64,000 nucleotides of DNA from Brachionus rotundiformis (Eukaryota > Rotifera > Eurotatoria > Ploima > Brachionidae), in NCBI GenBank assembly GCA_016802295.1, contig JAESIW010000154.1, positions 1,003,577 to 1,067,576 on the forward strand. Reading direction: 5' to 3'. The notes beneath the pieces are model-generated. The model worked only from the letters and a program-made list of their open reading frames with translations, searched no databases and was not told where the DNA came from. Each line of letters opens with the position of its first letter. The first letter of the stretch is position 1. The translations under genes and the position numbers were made by a program. This document shows, in pieces, positions 1 to 11,164 of the stretch.

Positions 1-103
1 TTGCCCAGATATAAAACAACAATAATAAAATTTTACAGTTAGTAAATTATATATATTAACTTAAATAGATTGTTTAATCTTTTCTTATTTTAATCTTAAT
101 AGT

Positions 104-2971
104 ATGTTTGAATTAGTTTTTCTTCTACTCTTGGTAAAATCAGTATCCAATCAGGCTTTTCCCAGCAGTTGTTCGCCGCCATTTTTTCCACCAAGCTGTA
201 CATGTTACTTGACAAATGACATTACGTGCCAGAACTTCAACACTTTCAATGAATTAAATTTTACCAACAACACAAACTTGACCCGACTTTTCAAATTTGT
301 TAGTCTTTTTCCAAAAGAATCTTTGGATTTAGACCACAAATTGAATCTTACAGGTCTCCCGTTCTCCAATGATTCAATTCTTTTCTTAAGTAATCTGAAC
401 TCGGTATATTTTATGACAAATTTGGAAGCAAACTTTGCCAATCTTGATCAACCAAGTATTCAGATAACCAATTCAAACCTGACTTTTTACTTTGATCAAA
501 ATCAACTGCTAAATACTCGATGTAGCCGAGTATCAATAGCGGGCAACTACAGACCATTGTTCTCTTTCTTCAAAACAATATATTTAGATGTAAAATTTGA
601 GCAAAAATTATGTCCATTGATTTTCCAAAATGCTCGAATAGATTTGTTCAGAATTGAAAATATCAGCTCTAAAAATATGGTTTTCTTTATGAAAGATTTA
701 CTAAGTCCAATTGTAGAGCTAAATTGTTCAGTATATCGCTTAGAAATCGATAATAGCGCGATAAATATCTTTGATAACAACTTTTTGGACATTAGAATTT
801 TCCAAAGCCTTCAGGAGCTTGTGATAACAGAAAGCCAAATTGAGCTAATAGATGAACAACTATTCTTTGGTCTTAACAATCTTAAATTTATTCTATTTGA
901 ATTGGATAACTTTGGCTCATTTATCAAAAAAAATAATACTTGGTTAAAAAATTTAAATCTTAAGAACCAAAGTGAGCTAATAATTGGTTTCTTTGATACC
1001 AAGTCGGAGTATTATTATCCAGATGAAGATTTTTGTTCATTCTATTTGTTTCCACATAGTAACCAGGTGTTTGCTTACATTAACGCTGTTACCAATTTGG
1101 CTTGTACTTGTACACTGGTCTGGCTTCTTAAAAACTATGCCAGTTCAACTCAAAGTGACTTGTTAATCTCAAGCCAATCGGTATTTGATTGCTTTAATAG
1201 TGGGAATTTCTCGGACAAAATTACAGAATGCAATTTTGGTGCCAAGTTAGATGAATGCTCAGGTAAGGTCATAACCACGGAAGCAATTGAATCCATTTCC
1301 ACTCAGAACTATCCGACTACAGAGCAAATTTTTACTTCTACTTTTCAAGACACTACTGAACAAACTAGTCTTTTGGTGACAAACAGCACAGTAATGATAA
1401 ATAGCACTGAAATAATAAATGACACAATACACAAACAATTTCCGATTCTTTTAACCATTTTGTTATCAATTTTTGTTTTAATTTTATTTATCTTAATTGG
1501 TTTTGTGGTATTTAAATTTAAATTTGTAAAAAAGAAATTTTTTGAGTTGAGAAAAAAGCTTCTGGTACCAATCATGGAACGCATTTTTCCTCCAAAGACT
1601 CAAATAGTTCCCATCACATTGGAATATTTGTTCATAAAGTATCAGCCATTGTTTAACGGTGGTATGAATCTGAGCAAAGTGCTTCTCAACTACCATAAGC
1701 ATTGCATAAATTTAAAATCAGCTTGTCTTGGCCACAATGACCATATTGAGCTGGACAAATCGCAACAAGCCGCTGTCCAGAAACAAATAGATATCTGGTT
1801 AGACCAAGGAATCGTAGAACAAGTGTCTCAGTGTGACTTCTCATCTCAAATCTATCCGCTTGATGGAAAAAAATTCTACATAGATTATTCTTGGCTTAAT
1901 TCAAAGACAATTAGACACCAATCGAGTCTTTTTGATTTAAGACACCGCATTGATAATCTAAAAGAGGCCACATTTTACTCCAAAATAGCCCTGAACGCAT
2001 GTCCATATAAAATAGAGTTAGACACCTCTGCCAAAGTATATACTTCTTTTCGGACACCATCAGGTTTTTATCAATTCAATGCTACACCACCTGGACTGGT
2101 GAACAATTTGCTCACATTCAAGCAGAACATAGAATATCTAATGGGAGATTTGCCTTGTTTTGCCTATTATGACAGTCTTGTTGTTTATACACAAACTAAA
2201 ATGGACCATTTGGACGTGCTGGACCAAGTGTTTAAAAAATTGGAAGAATATGAAATAAATGTTGAGAGCAAAAAAAGTTTGTTTATGAAAGATGAATTAG
2301 ATTTTTATTGTGGTAGAATAGGTTATGGAAAATTTATAAATAATTATAGAATTATTGAAATTATTAGACACATACAGACACCTAGAACTTTTTTTAAATT
2401 AAAAAATTTTCTTGATTTTTCTTATCACTTTAGGGGACTGTTCAAAGATTTTTCTGATTTAATGCAAACTTTTGATAGCTTGAACACAATTGGAACATTC
2501 ATATTGAATTCAAAACAAATAATGAACTATATATATATCAAAGACAAGATTTTAAATTATCTATCAGATGAATTGTTTGACAATGTTTATGATCTAAAAT
2601 TGTATGTTGACTTTAAAAAGAACAATTTTAGTTATTGTTTGAGTGCTTATGTTCAAGGAAGTGTGAACCATCCAATGCCAATTGCGTTTGACTCGGTATC
2701 TTATCCAGGTGAAGATACGATGAGCAACAGATACAATTTGGTTCTTATGACAATTAAAGATATTGAGCCATTGTTGTATAACAGAAAATTTGATTTAATT
2801 TACACAGAATATACTTATGAAGAACGCTACATTAACATGATAAGGAAGAACTGTCCAAATTTTTTCCAAAATATGCAGATTTATGACTTTGAATTTAAAA
2901 ACACAATCAGCCTTAATGAATTAAAATTTTTTGTGAAATTGGTATCCCATTTAAAAAGAACAGTTGAATGA
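104..2971 (+). CDS. LRR-like single-pass membrane protein with dead gypsy RT/RNase H tail
   Basis: Intronless, 955 residues. Seen: an N-terminal hydrophobic signal (about 1-17), an extracellular LRR-like region with many NxS/T sites, an LRRCT-like cysteine cluster (C311, C334, C336), a Thr/Ser stalk, one transmembrane helix (about 447-470) and a basic stop-transfer (KFKFVKKK). Residues about 500-950 align by eye, block by block, with the RT, connection and RNase H regions of the intact gypsy element at 41.5-48.3 kb. The first catalytic Asp is Ala629 and the YxDD box is YYDS (688-691), so polymerase activity is unlikely. RNase H keeps D836, lacks the Glu and has Glu in place of a later Asp. 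An open frame over such a long retroelement-derived stretch suggests retained non-catalytic function, perhaps as a binding or signalling tail; that is inference. The alternative is a recent chimaera not yet decayed. No known family name is assigned. Confidence 0.88.
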   Translation: MFELVFLLLLVKSVSNQAFPSSCSPPFFPPSCTCYLTNDITCQNFNTFNELNFTNNTNLTRLFKFVSLFPKESLDLDHKLNLTGLPFSNDSILFLSNLNSVYFMTNLEANFANLDQPSIQITNSNLTFYFDQNQLLNTRCSRVSIAGNYRPLFSFFKTIYLDVKFEQKLCPLIFQNARIDLFRIENISSKNMVFFMKDLLSPIVELNCSVYRLEIDNSAINIFDNNFLDIRIFQSLQELVITESQIELIDEQLFFGLNNLKFILFELDNFGSFIKKNNTWLKNLNLKNQSELIIGFFDTKSEYYYPDEDFCSFYLFPHSNQVFAYINAVTNLACTCTLVWLLKNYASSTQSDLLISSQSVFDCFNSGNFSDKITECNFGAKLDECSGKVITTEAIESISTQNYPTTEQIFTSTFQDTTEQTSLLVTNSTVMINSTEIINDTIHKQFPILLTILLSIFVLILFILIGFVVFKFKFVKKKFFELRKKLLVPIMERIFPPKTQIVPITLEYLFIKYQPLFNGGMNLSKVLLNYHKHCINLKSACLGHNDHIELDKSQQAAVQKQIDIWLDQGIVEQVSQCDFSSQIYPLDGKKFYIDYSWLNSKTIRHQSSLFDLRHRIDNLKEATFYSKIALNACPYKIELDTSAKVYTSFRTPSGFYQFNATPPGLVNNLLTFKQNIEYLMGDLPCFAYYDSLVVYTQTKMDHLDVLDQVFKKLEEYEINVESKKSLFMKDELDFYCGRIGYGKFINNYRIIEIIRHIQTPRTFFKLKNFLDFSYHFRGLFKDFSDLMQTFDSLNTIGTFILNSKQIMNYIYIKDKILNYLSDELFDNVYDLKLYVDFKKNNFSYCLSAYVQGSVNHPMPIAFDSVSYPGEDTMSNRYNLVLMTIKDIEPLLYNRKFDLIYTEYTYEERYINMIRKNCPNFFQNMQIYDFEFKNTISLNELKFFVKLVSHLKRTVE

Positions 2972-3164
2972 GATACAAAAAATTATTAAATAATTTTGAA
3001 ATATTTTATTTATTATCTTTTAAAAATTAAATTTAGTTAATTAGTTTATTAATTTAGCAAGACAAATGTATTAATTTATAGTTCATATTTTTTTCATTCA
3101 TATCAACAAGAGTAAACTTTTTCTAATTCGTATATAAAATATAGAATTACTTAAAATTGTCTTA

Positions 3165-3925
3165 TAGTAGTAGTAGTAGTTCTTGCTGCGACCCCTAACA
3201 TGTAGATTGTCTAAGCCCATCACCGCCAATTGGCCGTGTAGAGCTGTAGCAGCCAATTCCGTTGAACTTATCTAAAGCCATTTTAAAATAAGCGGTTGAC
3301 TTGGATTTCACCACATTTTCTGGCAACCTATTCCAATGCGGAACTACTCTATTTGAGAAAAATACATGTCTGGCACTTACTGCAGCCGCAAAATCGTTTC
3401 TAATTTGAGCTGGGAAATTATCTCTCTGAACTCTAATACTATTTCCTCTTAATTCCCCGGCTGGTCCCTTGTTTTCTGATTTGTTCACCAGATTTTTTAC
3501 CAAGCTTACTTTTTCTATTCCATTAACTAATTTGTACATTTCAATCAAGTCCCCTCTCATCCTTCTTTCATTCAGCTTTGTCAGTCCTAGTTTTGTCAGC
3601 CTCATTTCATACGGCATGTTTCTTACCGACAAAGGTATTTTTGTTGCCCTCTCTTGCACTTTTTCCAACCCATTCACGTCCATTTTCATACTTGGATTCC
3701 AAACCTGCGTAGTGTAGGTGTGGCCTCACCATGGATATATACAATCTTACCCACAGTCTTTCCTCTCTCCTTGTAAACGTTCGCTTTAGCATTCCAAGGA
3801 CCCTACTAGCTTTCGCACAAGCGCTTTTCACTTGGCTGGTCCACTTTAAATCTGATGATTGTATATGTTTTTCTTTTCACAACCAGCTTTTTATGGATAA
3901 CATGTTTATTATCCTTACAAATTGA
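3165..3925 (-). mobile_element. 5'-truncated non-LTR (LINE) retrotransposon, 3' end
   Basis: Minus-strand reading gives the C-terminal end of a LINE ORF2: a LYISMVRPHLHYA-type block, then an ERATKIP...RRMRGDLIEMYK block and an FFSNRVVPHWNRLPENVV block. This is the usual end of Jockey/CR1-like ORF2 proteins. One frameshift near 3690 separates the first block from the rest, and no RT catalytic core is present, so the copy is dead. The element ends in a short (ACT)n run on its own strand (3165-3180), as expected for a microsatellite-tailed LINE. Confidence 0.85.
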
Positions 3926-4249
3926 ATTTTAAATTGGTTTTTTATTTGGCAACCATTTAGACTAAACAGGGAACAACAAGACAACTTTAGAATTTCTAAA
4001 TTAAGAGATAAACGTCTTTACTTATGCTTATCTTTAATTGGTCAGCTTCAGGAATTTACTAAATAATGGTAACCGGACCCTGGACAAGACTATGTCAGGA
4101 TTTTTAGATTTTTGATGATTTACCAATTAATTTAATATTGATTTTCAAACAAAGATTTTGGAAATAATTTTCTTTTAATTACTTCATTTTTTTATCTTTA
4201 TTTAAATTAACAATGTTATAATCAGTTGTATTTTATTTATTTTTAAGTT

Positions 4250-4741
4250 AGACCTATTCCATCGGACTTTCAATTGTTAAACTGCGTCCTGAGGTACATC
4301 CGTAAGTTTACTAAATTTACTTATGGACATTTGGATGACCTCATCATAGCACACAAGGACAAAGACCAGCTCTAATCATTTGTCCAGATGCTATTGGGCA
4401 AGTTAAAAAACACAGGATGGGTATTTAATACAAAAAAGTCCGTATTAAATCCAGTTAAGGAAGTTCAGGTTCCTCGGAGCGGACTGGGACGGCTTAGGAC
4501 TTTCTCGCTCTAAAGATGCCACTAAGTTCATTAAGGATATGACTGTAGCGCTTCCGAAGACCCTAAAGGGAAAATGCTACAAAGAGTTAGGGGGTACCTC
4601 AATTATTATGCTTAATTCGCAGGCAAAGTAGCGCCAATCATAAATACGTTCCTCTAAATGACACCAATCACTCTAAGAGGGTACTGGTGGTACCTCGATA
4701 TCCTAATTAAGATAGACAGGTTCAACTTTAAGGTTAATTAA
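4250..4741 (+). pseudogene. Decayed reverse-transcriptase relic
   Basis: Plus-strand conceptual reading shows GHLDDLIIAHKDKDQL (an LDD box), then LLGKLKNTGWVFNTKKSVLN and, after a +1 shift, FLGADWDGLGLSRSKDATKF, then YLNYYA and FAGKVAPIINTFL. This is the order of RT thumb and connection motifs in LTR or DIRS-like elements. There are at least three in-frame stops and one frameshift. No LTR or terminal repeat is visible. The family was not determined; the local base composition is GC-richer than its surroundings. Confidence 0.65.
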
Positions 4742-5435
4742 AACGAACCTGTGGATACCAGGCTTACTTTAAATAAACAAATTTTTTAATCAGTCCTTTT
4801 ACGAGTTATCTTTTTTTACCTTTGATAATTGGCTAAACTAAAATGAATATTTAAAAATGAAAAAAATTAATAATTTTATTTTAAGAATAGTATGAAACAA
4901 AAAATCATACTTAAAAATTAATTACATTTACTTTTAATTAATAAAGAAACAAAAAATAAATTTAATTATCAAATTTAATTAGATTATACCCATTAGTTAT
5001 TGCAATTCTTCCATAAAGTACTAAGACAATCGAACCAAATTTAAATTATTTATTAAGTAAATAAATTAGTCAAAGAAAAAAAATAAAAAAAAATAATAAC
5101 AATAATTGGATTAGGTATATATTTTCTTAGATAAATACATTTCCATTTGCTGCTTTTTAAAAGATTAAAATAAAACTATCTCACTAGATTAACAATTTTC
5201 TCTATATAAAATCTAAAAAAGGCCATTCACTCATAACACACAACTAAAACTTAAAAATAATAAAATAAAAGAGAAATAATTAAAATAATAATTAAACATT
5301 ATTTTGTTTTTGAACCGGAAAACGCCTTTTTTTAAATTAAAAACGTTTTTAATTAATTGAATAAAAAAATGGCTGAGAACTGCTGCTAAGTTAGAACATG
5401 TCAATTATTTACAACTTCTTTTGGAGGATTATTGG
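4742..5435. other. AT-rich intergenic stretch, EGR 3' flank
   Basis: No open reading frame or repeat unit is supported here. The right part lies just downstream of the EGR stop codon and should contain its 3' UTR. Confidence 0.5.
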
Positions 5436-8282
5436 TCACGTATTGTCGCCAGAATTCTTAAAATTGAACATTGGTCCATTGAACTGATTGACCAAAAGAG
5501 GCGGCATCGCTTGACCATTGGTCATTTGGTTTGCGTTAAACGAGCCAAAGTAGTTCAAATCGCTGGGCTGGTAGAGACCAGGTGGCGTGTAATTCGATGC
5601 TGAGTACGAGGTGGATGCATATGCAAAATTGCGGTTTAATTCCAAAGATTGGTTGGGTTTTATGCAGTTGAAATCAACATTTTCGCTCTTGATTTTTGGC
5701 TTTTTGGCTTTGGCACTCTTGACCACTGTGACAGATTTTTCGCTCTCTTGGTGACTTGTTGAAGGACTTGTCGTGGTGTTGTTTTTGTTCTTTTGGTGCA
5801 CTTTGGCATGTCGCTTGCGTTCGTCAGATCTGGCAAAGCGTCTGTTGCAAATTTCGCACGAGAATGGTTTCTCGCCGGTGTGGGTACGGCGATGAGTGGT
5901 CAGATGGTCGGAGCGCGAGAATGCGCGCGAGCACACGTCGCATCTGAACGGCTTGTCGCCGGTGTGGATGCGTAGATGGCGCGTGAGCTCGTCGGAACGC
6001 GAGAAGCGGCGCGGACAGCCGGCCACAGTGCATGCATGTGGACGTTCGTTGATAGGGGTCTTGCTCGGTCTGTTCGGGTACTTTCTGGGCTTGAGTGGCA
6101 AAAATTGCTGCCCGTTTGCTGCCAAGTTGTTTTCGAAAGAAGGAGGACTTGGTTGTGGAACAAATTCGGACTTTAGATCTGTCCTCAAACGCTTGCTGTT
6201 CTCATAATTGTCATCATTAAGACTTGCCTCAACTGGTTCGTTTTTAACTAGGGGAATAAAAGCTGGCTGACTAAAGCCCTCATAGTCCGGTTTAATAACT
6301 GGTTTTTTAGAATTGATCAAGCAGTTGTTTAAACTTTGGTTGCTGAAGCTGGTATCCAAATTGTCCTCCGAGCTTTCATTCATTTTGCTCAGCTCGTCCT
6401 CGTCAAGCGGTGTTCGATTGAGAACGCTGTTCGACTGGGTCGAGTTGGTGTCCTCGTCTCTTTCGTATATGGGGACTTTTTTGAACTCTTCTGGCAGCCT
6501 TTCATGGTTGTAATGGTTTGGTAACTCGTTATCTGTCTTGTCTATTTGATATGATGGCTTCAAACTCGGCGCTGAAGTTGAATTTAAATCGTTATCTTGG
6601 ATAAATAATTAATTTTAAAATTTTGATTAATATTTTAATTATTAAAAAGATTAAAAAAAAAGACAAAATAAATGTCCCAGTTTGATTTGTTTGCCAAGCT
6701 TTTTGGCTACTAAAAGATAATTTTTAAACCTATCTGATAATTTGTTTTGTTGGTTCCATTAATTAAAATTTTTTTCAGTAAACTAGCAACAAAACTTTGA
6801 GGATATCTATCAATTTTTTGTAAATAATTAAAACAAAGAGGATGAATTTTTACAAAATATCTTCCATTATCAGTCCAAATTAAAAATAAATGATAATTTT
6901 TTTTAGTAGATAACTCTAATTAAATAAAACACTTTTAAATATTAATTTAGATTTATATTAAAATTTGGAAAAATAATTTTTGCTCCATTTTTTAATAAAT
7001 ATGCTTTATTGTCACCAGAATAGTTATTATTTGAGAATTTTTGTCAATACATTTCCTCTACCTTATCGTTCAGCGTAAAATTAATTATCTATTAATATTT
7101 TTTTTCATAAATATAGAACATAAAATATATATCTTTTTTTTTAATTTGCCAGCATAACTAACCAAGTTTATAATTAGCTCTCAATTTTAGCATTTTAGAA
7201 TAAGATGTAGAAAATTTTAATTGGGACTAGTTTTACCTGAGATGAGAAGATTTGAAAAAAAATGTTAAAAATCAAATTTTTACATAAGAAGAAAAAAATA
7301 TTTTAATAAAATTCTTAATATCTTTATACAACCTATTGACTGGTTTAATGATATTGTTGCATAATGCCAGCGTAATAATTAATTTTTTAATAAAAATTGA
7401 GCCCATTTTCTCATGTTTTAACAACATTGGCACTAGTAAGGACAAGATTGGCACATTTTTTTAATTTAAAAGCATAAAAATTGAGGAAATAATGCATTTT
7501 TCTAATTAAGATATATGAAAGACTTTTATATGGAATTTTTGCGAGAACAAACAGTTGCCAATCGAATACTAAATACAACTTTTAATAATATTTTTCACAA
7601 AAAATAAACTTTTATTTTAAATAAATTAAATTAAATTAAATTATTTTATAATCTTTTTGAAAAAATATCTTGATCTAATTATCAAAAAAGATTGAATAAG
7701 CAATTGATTAAATTAGTGTTGCTTTGTAAGACTAAAATTAGAAGCTGATCAAAAATAAATGAAGAAACTAATTTCAAGCCTTATTAATTATTTAATTTTA
7801 AAATTTAATTAAAAATAAAGCTGATGCATGTAAAAGTGTTTGTGTTACCTGTGATGGTTATTTCGTTCTCGACAATGGGAGTTGGCGACGGCGGGAAGAA
7901 CGCTGTCGGCACGGTGACTGTCCGCGGCGTGTTCAACTTGTCAATGGGAGTTGTGGGCTCTTGAAGGGCGGCCTCGATCTTCAAATCGTTGCCTAAAAAA
8001 TTGGAATTGTGACTTTGGTTGAAGTTGATCCGTCTTGGCTCTCGTCTGACCTGTGCGCTCTTACTTATCACCTTGCTGGCACTACCGTTCGAGTTTTTGT
8101 GGCTCATCGCTGGTACTAAATCACACTCGGGTTCATTAACCTAATAAAATTTGAACAAAAAATCTATCTAAAAATAAATGTAAATCCTCTAATTTTTAAA
8201 GTAAAAAATAAACAAAAATAATAAACAAAAATCATGTAGAGATATATCTATCTACATTAGCTCCGCTTGCTGAATTACTCAT
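5436..8282 (-). CDS. EGR: EGR-family C2H2 zinc-finger transcription factor
   Basis: Three tandem C2H2 fingers (about residues 293-373 of 492 in the longest model) carry the EGR/Zif268 recognition helices RSDELTR, RSDHLTT and RSDERKR, and the linkers TGDKP and TGEKP, so GC-rich EGR-site binding is expected. Exons: 6595-5436 (fingers and Gln/Asn-rich tail) and 8140/8107-7849, joined at phase 1 (donor AG|GTAAC, acceptor ccaag|AT). The frame stays open from the Met at 8107 up to a good acceptor at 8140, so that Met may be internal. A candidate first exon is 8282-8256 (MSNSASGAN, phase 0, weak GTAGAT donor). Without it the protein is 472 residues. The N-terminal half is low-complexity and acidic/Ser-rich, as in EGR activation regions. 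Family call is secure, first exon is not. Confidence 0.85.
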
Positions 8283-8881
8283 TTATTTTTGCGCTTAACA
8301 GAGACAAAATATTGAAATTTAAAATTTTTATATATATATTTATAAAATTTTGCTATATTTATCATTGTTCATTATCAGATTTAATTATGATAATGTGAGA
8401 GAGCCTAATGGTAAAATTAGGAAAAAATTACAAAGAACCCTATGGTTGACTTTAGTTTTGATAAGAATTATTATGAAGATGATGACGGTGATAACAAAAA
8501 AAGTGTTACTTTTCAGTCTTTCTTTTCATTGCCAATTTTGCACTCTAGAATTCATCTATTCTTAAGCACCAATCTATTACATAAAAAGTAAAGCATTTGG
8601 GCTCTCTCAATACACTAGTATGCTTTCTAGATATTCTATTACGTGCAAAAAATATTGGCTTTTTTTACATTTTTATCATAAAAAATTTTAAATTTATTCC
8701 CATTTTTTAAAATTTAATATTGAATAAATTAAGAGAAAAAAATAATAAAAAACAAATTAAGAAAAAATTAGGGGAATATTAACTTTAAATTGCTCAATAG
8801 TGCCAACACATATGGAGCAAGTTTACATTTTCAAAATTAGAAAAAAAAAAAACAAAAAAATTGTTCTTTAATTTTTCCAAA
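8283..8881. other. Intergenic region between divergent EGR and bL35m genes
   Basis: No supported gene. A short plus-strand frame near 8440-8580 is open (acidic, with YYEDDDGDN) but has no start context, splice sites or recognised homology. The stretch separates two divergently transcribed genes and presumably holds both promoters. Confidence 0.4.
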
Positions 8882-9412
8882 ATGCTACAATTGGTCACTT
8901 CTAGATTGCCAAGGTAAAAGAATATAATGCACAAACATTTCTTTTTTCAAAATGGAAAAAAGATAATTAATGTGCGAGTCCTTGGGTTATCATGAATAAG
9001 ATTTGACTTGTATTTAAGCTTGGTCAGCTCGGCACTGAATCTGAACCCGGTCAAGTTGGTACTCGACCAGATAAGGACAAGAACCACATGCTCGAAGACC
9101 AAGGGAAAGGAAAAATCAGTGAAAACAGCTATGCAGCGCTATTTCCGCTTGGGAAAACGAGTTTGGATAAAGGCACAGCCTGGTTACCACCATCATTTGT
9201 ACCTCAAGCCTGCCGAGAAGCGCTTTATTCTGCAGCAACCCATTCTTTTGCGCAACAGAGAGTCCAGAATGGTAGAAAGAATGGCTGGAAGGTACTACAA
9301 AAAATTGAAGTTGGAGAACTTTGTCGACCCACCTTTCGTCTACTACCATCCGTATCTTAATCGAGTAAACCAGATCAATTCAAGCCTTAAAAAGACACAA
9401 TTTTTTCCCTAA
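8882..9412 (+). CDS. MRPL35: Mitochondrial large-subunit ribosomal protein bL35m
   Basis: 141 residues from two exons: 8882-8913 (MLQLVTSRLP plus two bases) and 9019-9412, joined by a 105-bp intron with a phase-2 donor (AG|GTAAAA) and acceptor (tttaag|C). The block SVKTAMQRYFRLGKRVWIK and the later VDPPFVYYHPYLNR match the bL35m signature, in which a basic, aromatic-rich core binds rRNA and the C-terminus carries a conserved Tyr-His pattern. The N-terminus is Ser/Leu/Arg-rich without acids, fitting a mitochondrial targeting peptide. Exon 2 alone lacks an in-frame ATG at its head, which led to the upstream mini-exon; its phase match supports the model. Confidence 0.85.
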
Positions 9413-11164
9413 TCTAATAAAAATTTGATAAATAAAACATTTAATGTTTAATTTAAAATAAAATGATAACTTTTTAATTTTGATATTTAAAAACCGATAT
9501 TTTTTGTTTAGGGAATATGTTTGGTCATTTAGATTTTGAATTTAAAAAACAAAAAAATAAAAAATATTTATTTGGAAGGCTTCTATTTCATTTATTTTTA
9601 AAATGTTATTGATATATTTATATATTTTCTAATTTTAAATTTTAAATCAACAATAAATAAAGCACATATAGAATTTTATTTATCATTAGATGATATTTAG
9701 TTTTCTAATTGAGATTAAATTATCTATTTTTAAATTAAAAATTTTGGTCATTTACTTATAGAGAATACAATAGCATTCAAAAATAATAGTAGCCAAGCTA
9801 ATACAGAGTTTTTGAGATGGTCTTTGGGAATAGTGTGCCCAAACATGGATGCGTCATTAAATCTTTTATAAAGAGCCTAATTAAAAAGACTTAGGCTACG
9901 TAAACCAAGCGACTTATGCTGATGAGTTTCCTCACTTGACGGATAACTAACCGGATTATAAATATTAAAAAGACAGAGGCGTCGTTTATCTACAACAAGC
10001 TGTTTCCTACCACGCTACCAACCTCTTAAAATAAAAAACATTTTTAGAAATTCTAGCTGTGAATTATCACGTCGCTTCCCTGCGAGCATATTTCCATTTA
10101 TCCAAGTATCCATTATCTGACCTTAATTTAGAAATATTTTATAGTATATTTATATTATTTTAGAAAAAAACCAAATAAATCTGTGCACTTAGTGAGAAAT
10201 TTTTTCCACCTTTTTGGTACGATTAATTAATAAATTACGGTACCAGTGTAAAATTTTCTGCTCTTGGATAAGACTGAAATTAGAGATACACTTTGAAAAT
10301 AGATACAAAAAGAGTATCAGAGTTAAATAGTTTAAATAAATTTAAAAATAGTGTTTTTTAAAACAATTTAATATTTTTTCTTAATCACTGATAGATATCT
10401 AAACATCTTTTAAGCTAAAACTATTCAAATAATTAGATTATTTTATTTAAAAGATAGTAAATGAATAAAAAAAAGTTAAACACAAAAATTTTTTAACAAG
10501 CTTAATTCAAAAATTTAAATTAATTGATATTATTAAAAGCATAATTAATAAAGATATTAATTGATGAATGGGTAGTTTGTTTTTAGATAAATTTTAAAAT
10601 ATTTGTCAAAACTATATAATATTTTAGTTTTTTAGAAAAAGTTAGATAAACGTAAAGAAAACCTAATTTGTCTTATATTACAGGCCTGGATAAGAAAGTT
10701 ATACTTAAAAAAATAAAGCCTGGAAGATGAATGGCAAAGTCAAAAATAATAGAAAATTATATTTTATTTTCATGAAATAATATTTTTTTCTCAATTGTTA
10801 GACAAATTAATTAAAAGTAAAAAGAGTGCGTGATTTAATCGAAAATTTAATTACAAATTATTTCCTAAAATAATAAAAAAATTTTTTTTTCAAATTTATT
10901 TACTCAATTTAATTTTAAAATTTAAAAATTATTTTATGAATTATTTACGTATAATTAGATAAAATAAATACTAATTAATATTATGTATAGTATTTGTATT
11001 TTTGGCAATCCATATTATTCAAATTCGAGAGAAAATGTCCAAATTTAATTTAAAACAAGATTTTTTTTTTAATTTTATTTTTGAAAAATAATAAAAAATC
11101 TTTAAAAATCTAATATTGGAAAAATTAATGTCTCATTTATTTTTTACATTTGGTAACCTCTTTT
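9413..11164. other. Intergenic, AT-rich, with one GC-richer relic
   Basis: Mostly featureless AT-rich DNA. About 9840-10130 is GC-richer and reads in pieces such as YVNQATYADEFPHL, RGVVYLQQAVSYHATNLLK and NYHVASLRAYFHLSKYPL, interrupted by stops. It may be a decayed transposon coding region, but no family was recognised. Confidence 0.35.

Noticed and set aside
5756..6207. Several overlapping plus-strand frames with Cys/Arg-rich sequence
   Set aside because: They are reverse-strand readings of the EGR zinc-finger exon.
9912..9955. CTGATGAG followed by a short stem, resembling a hammerhead ribozyme core
   Set aside because: The GAAA box after stem II is missing and stems I and III cannot be drawn convincingly.
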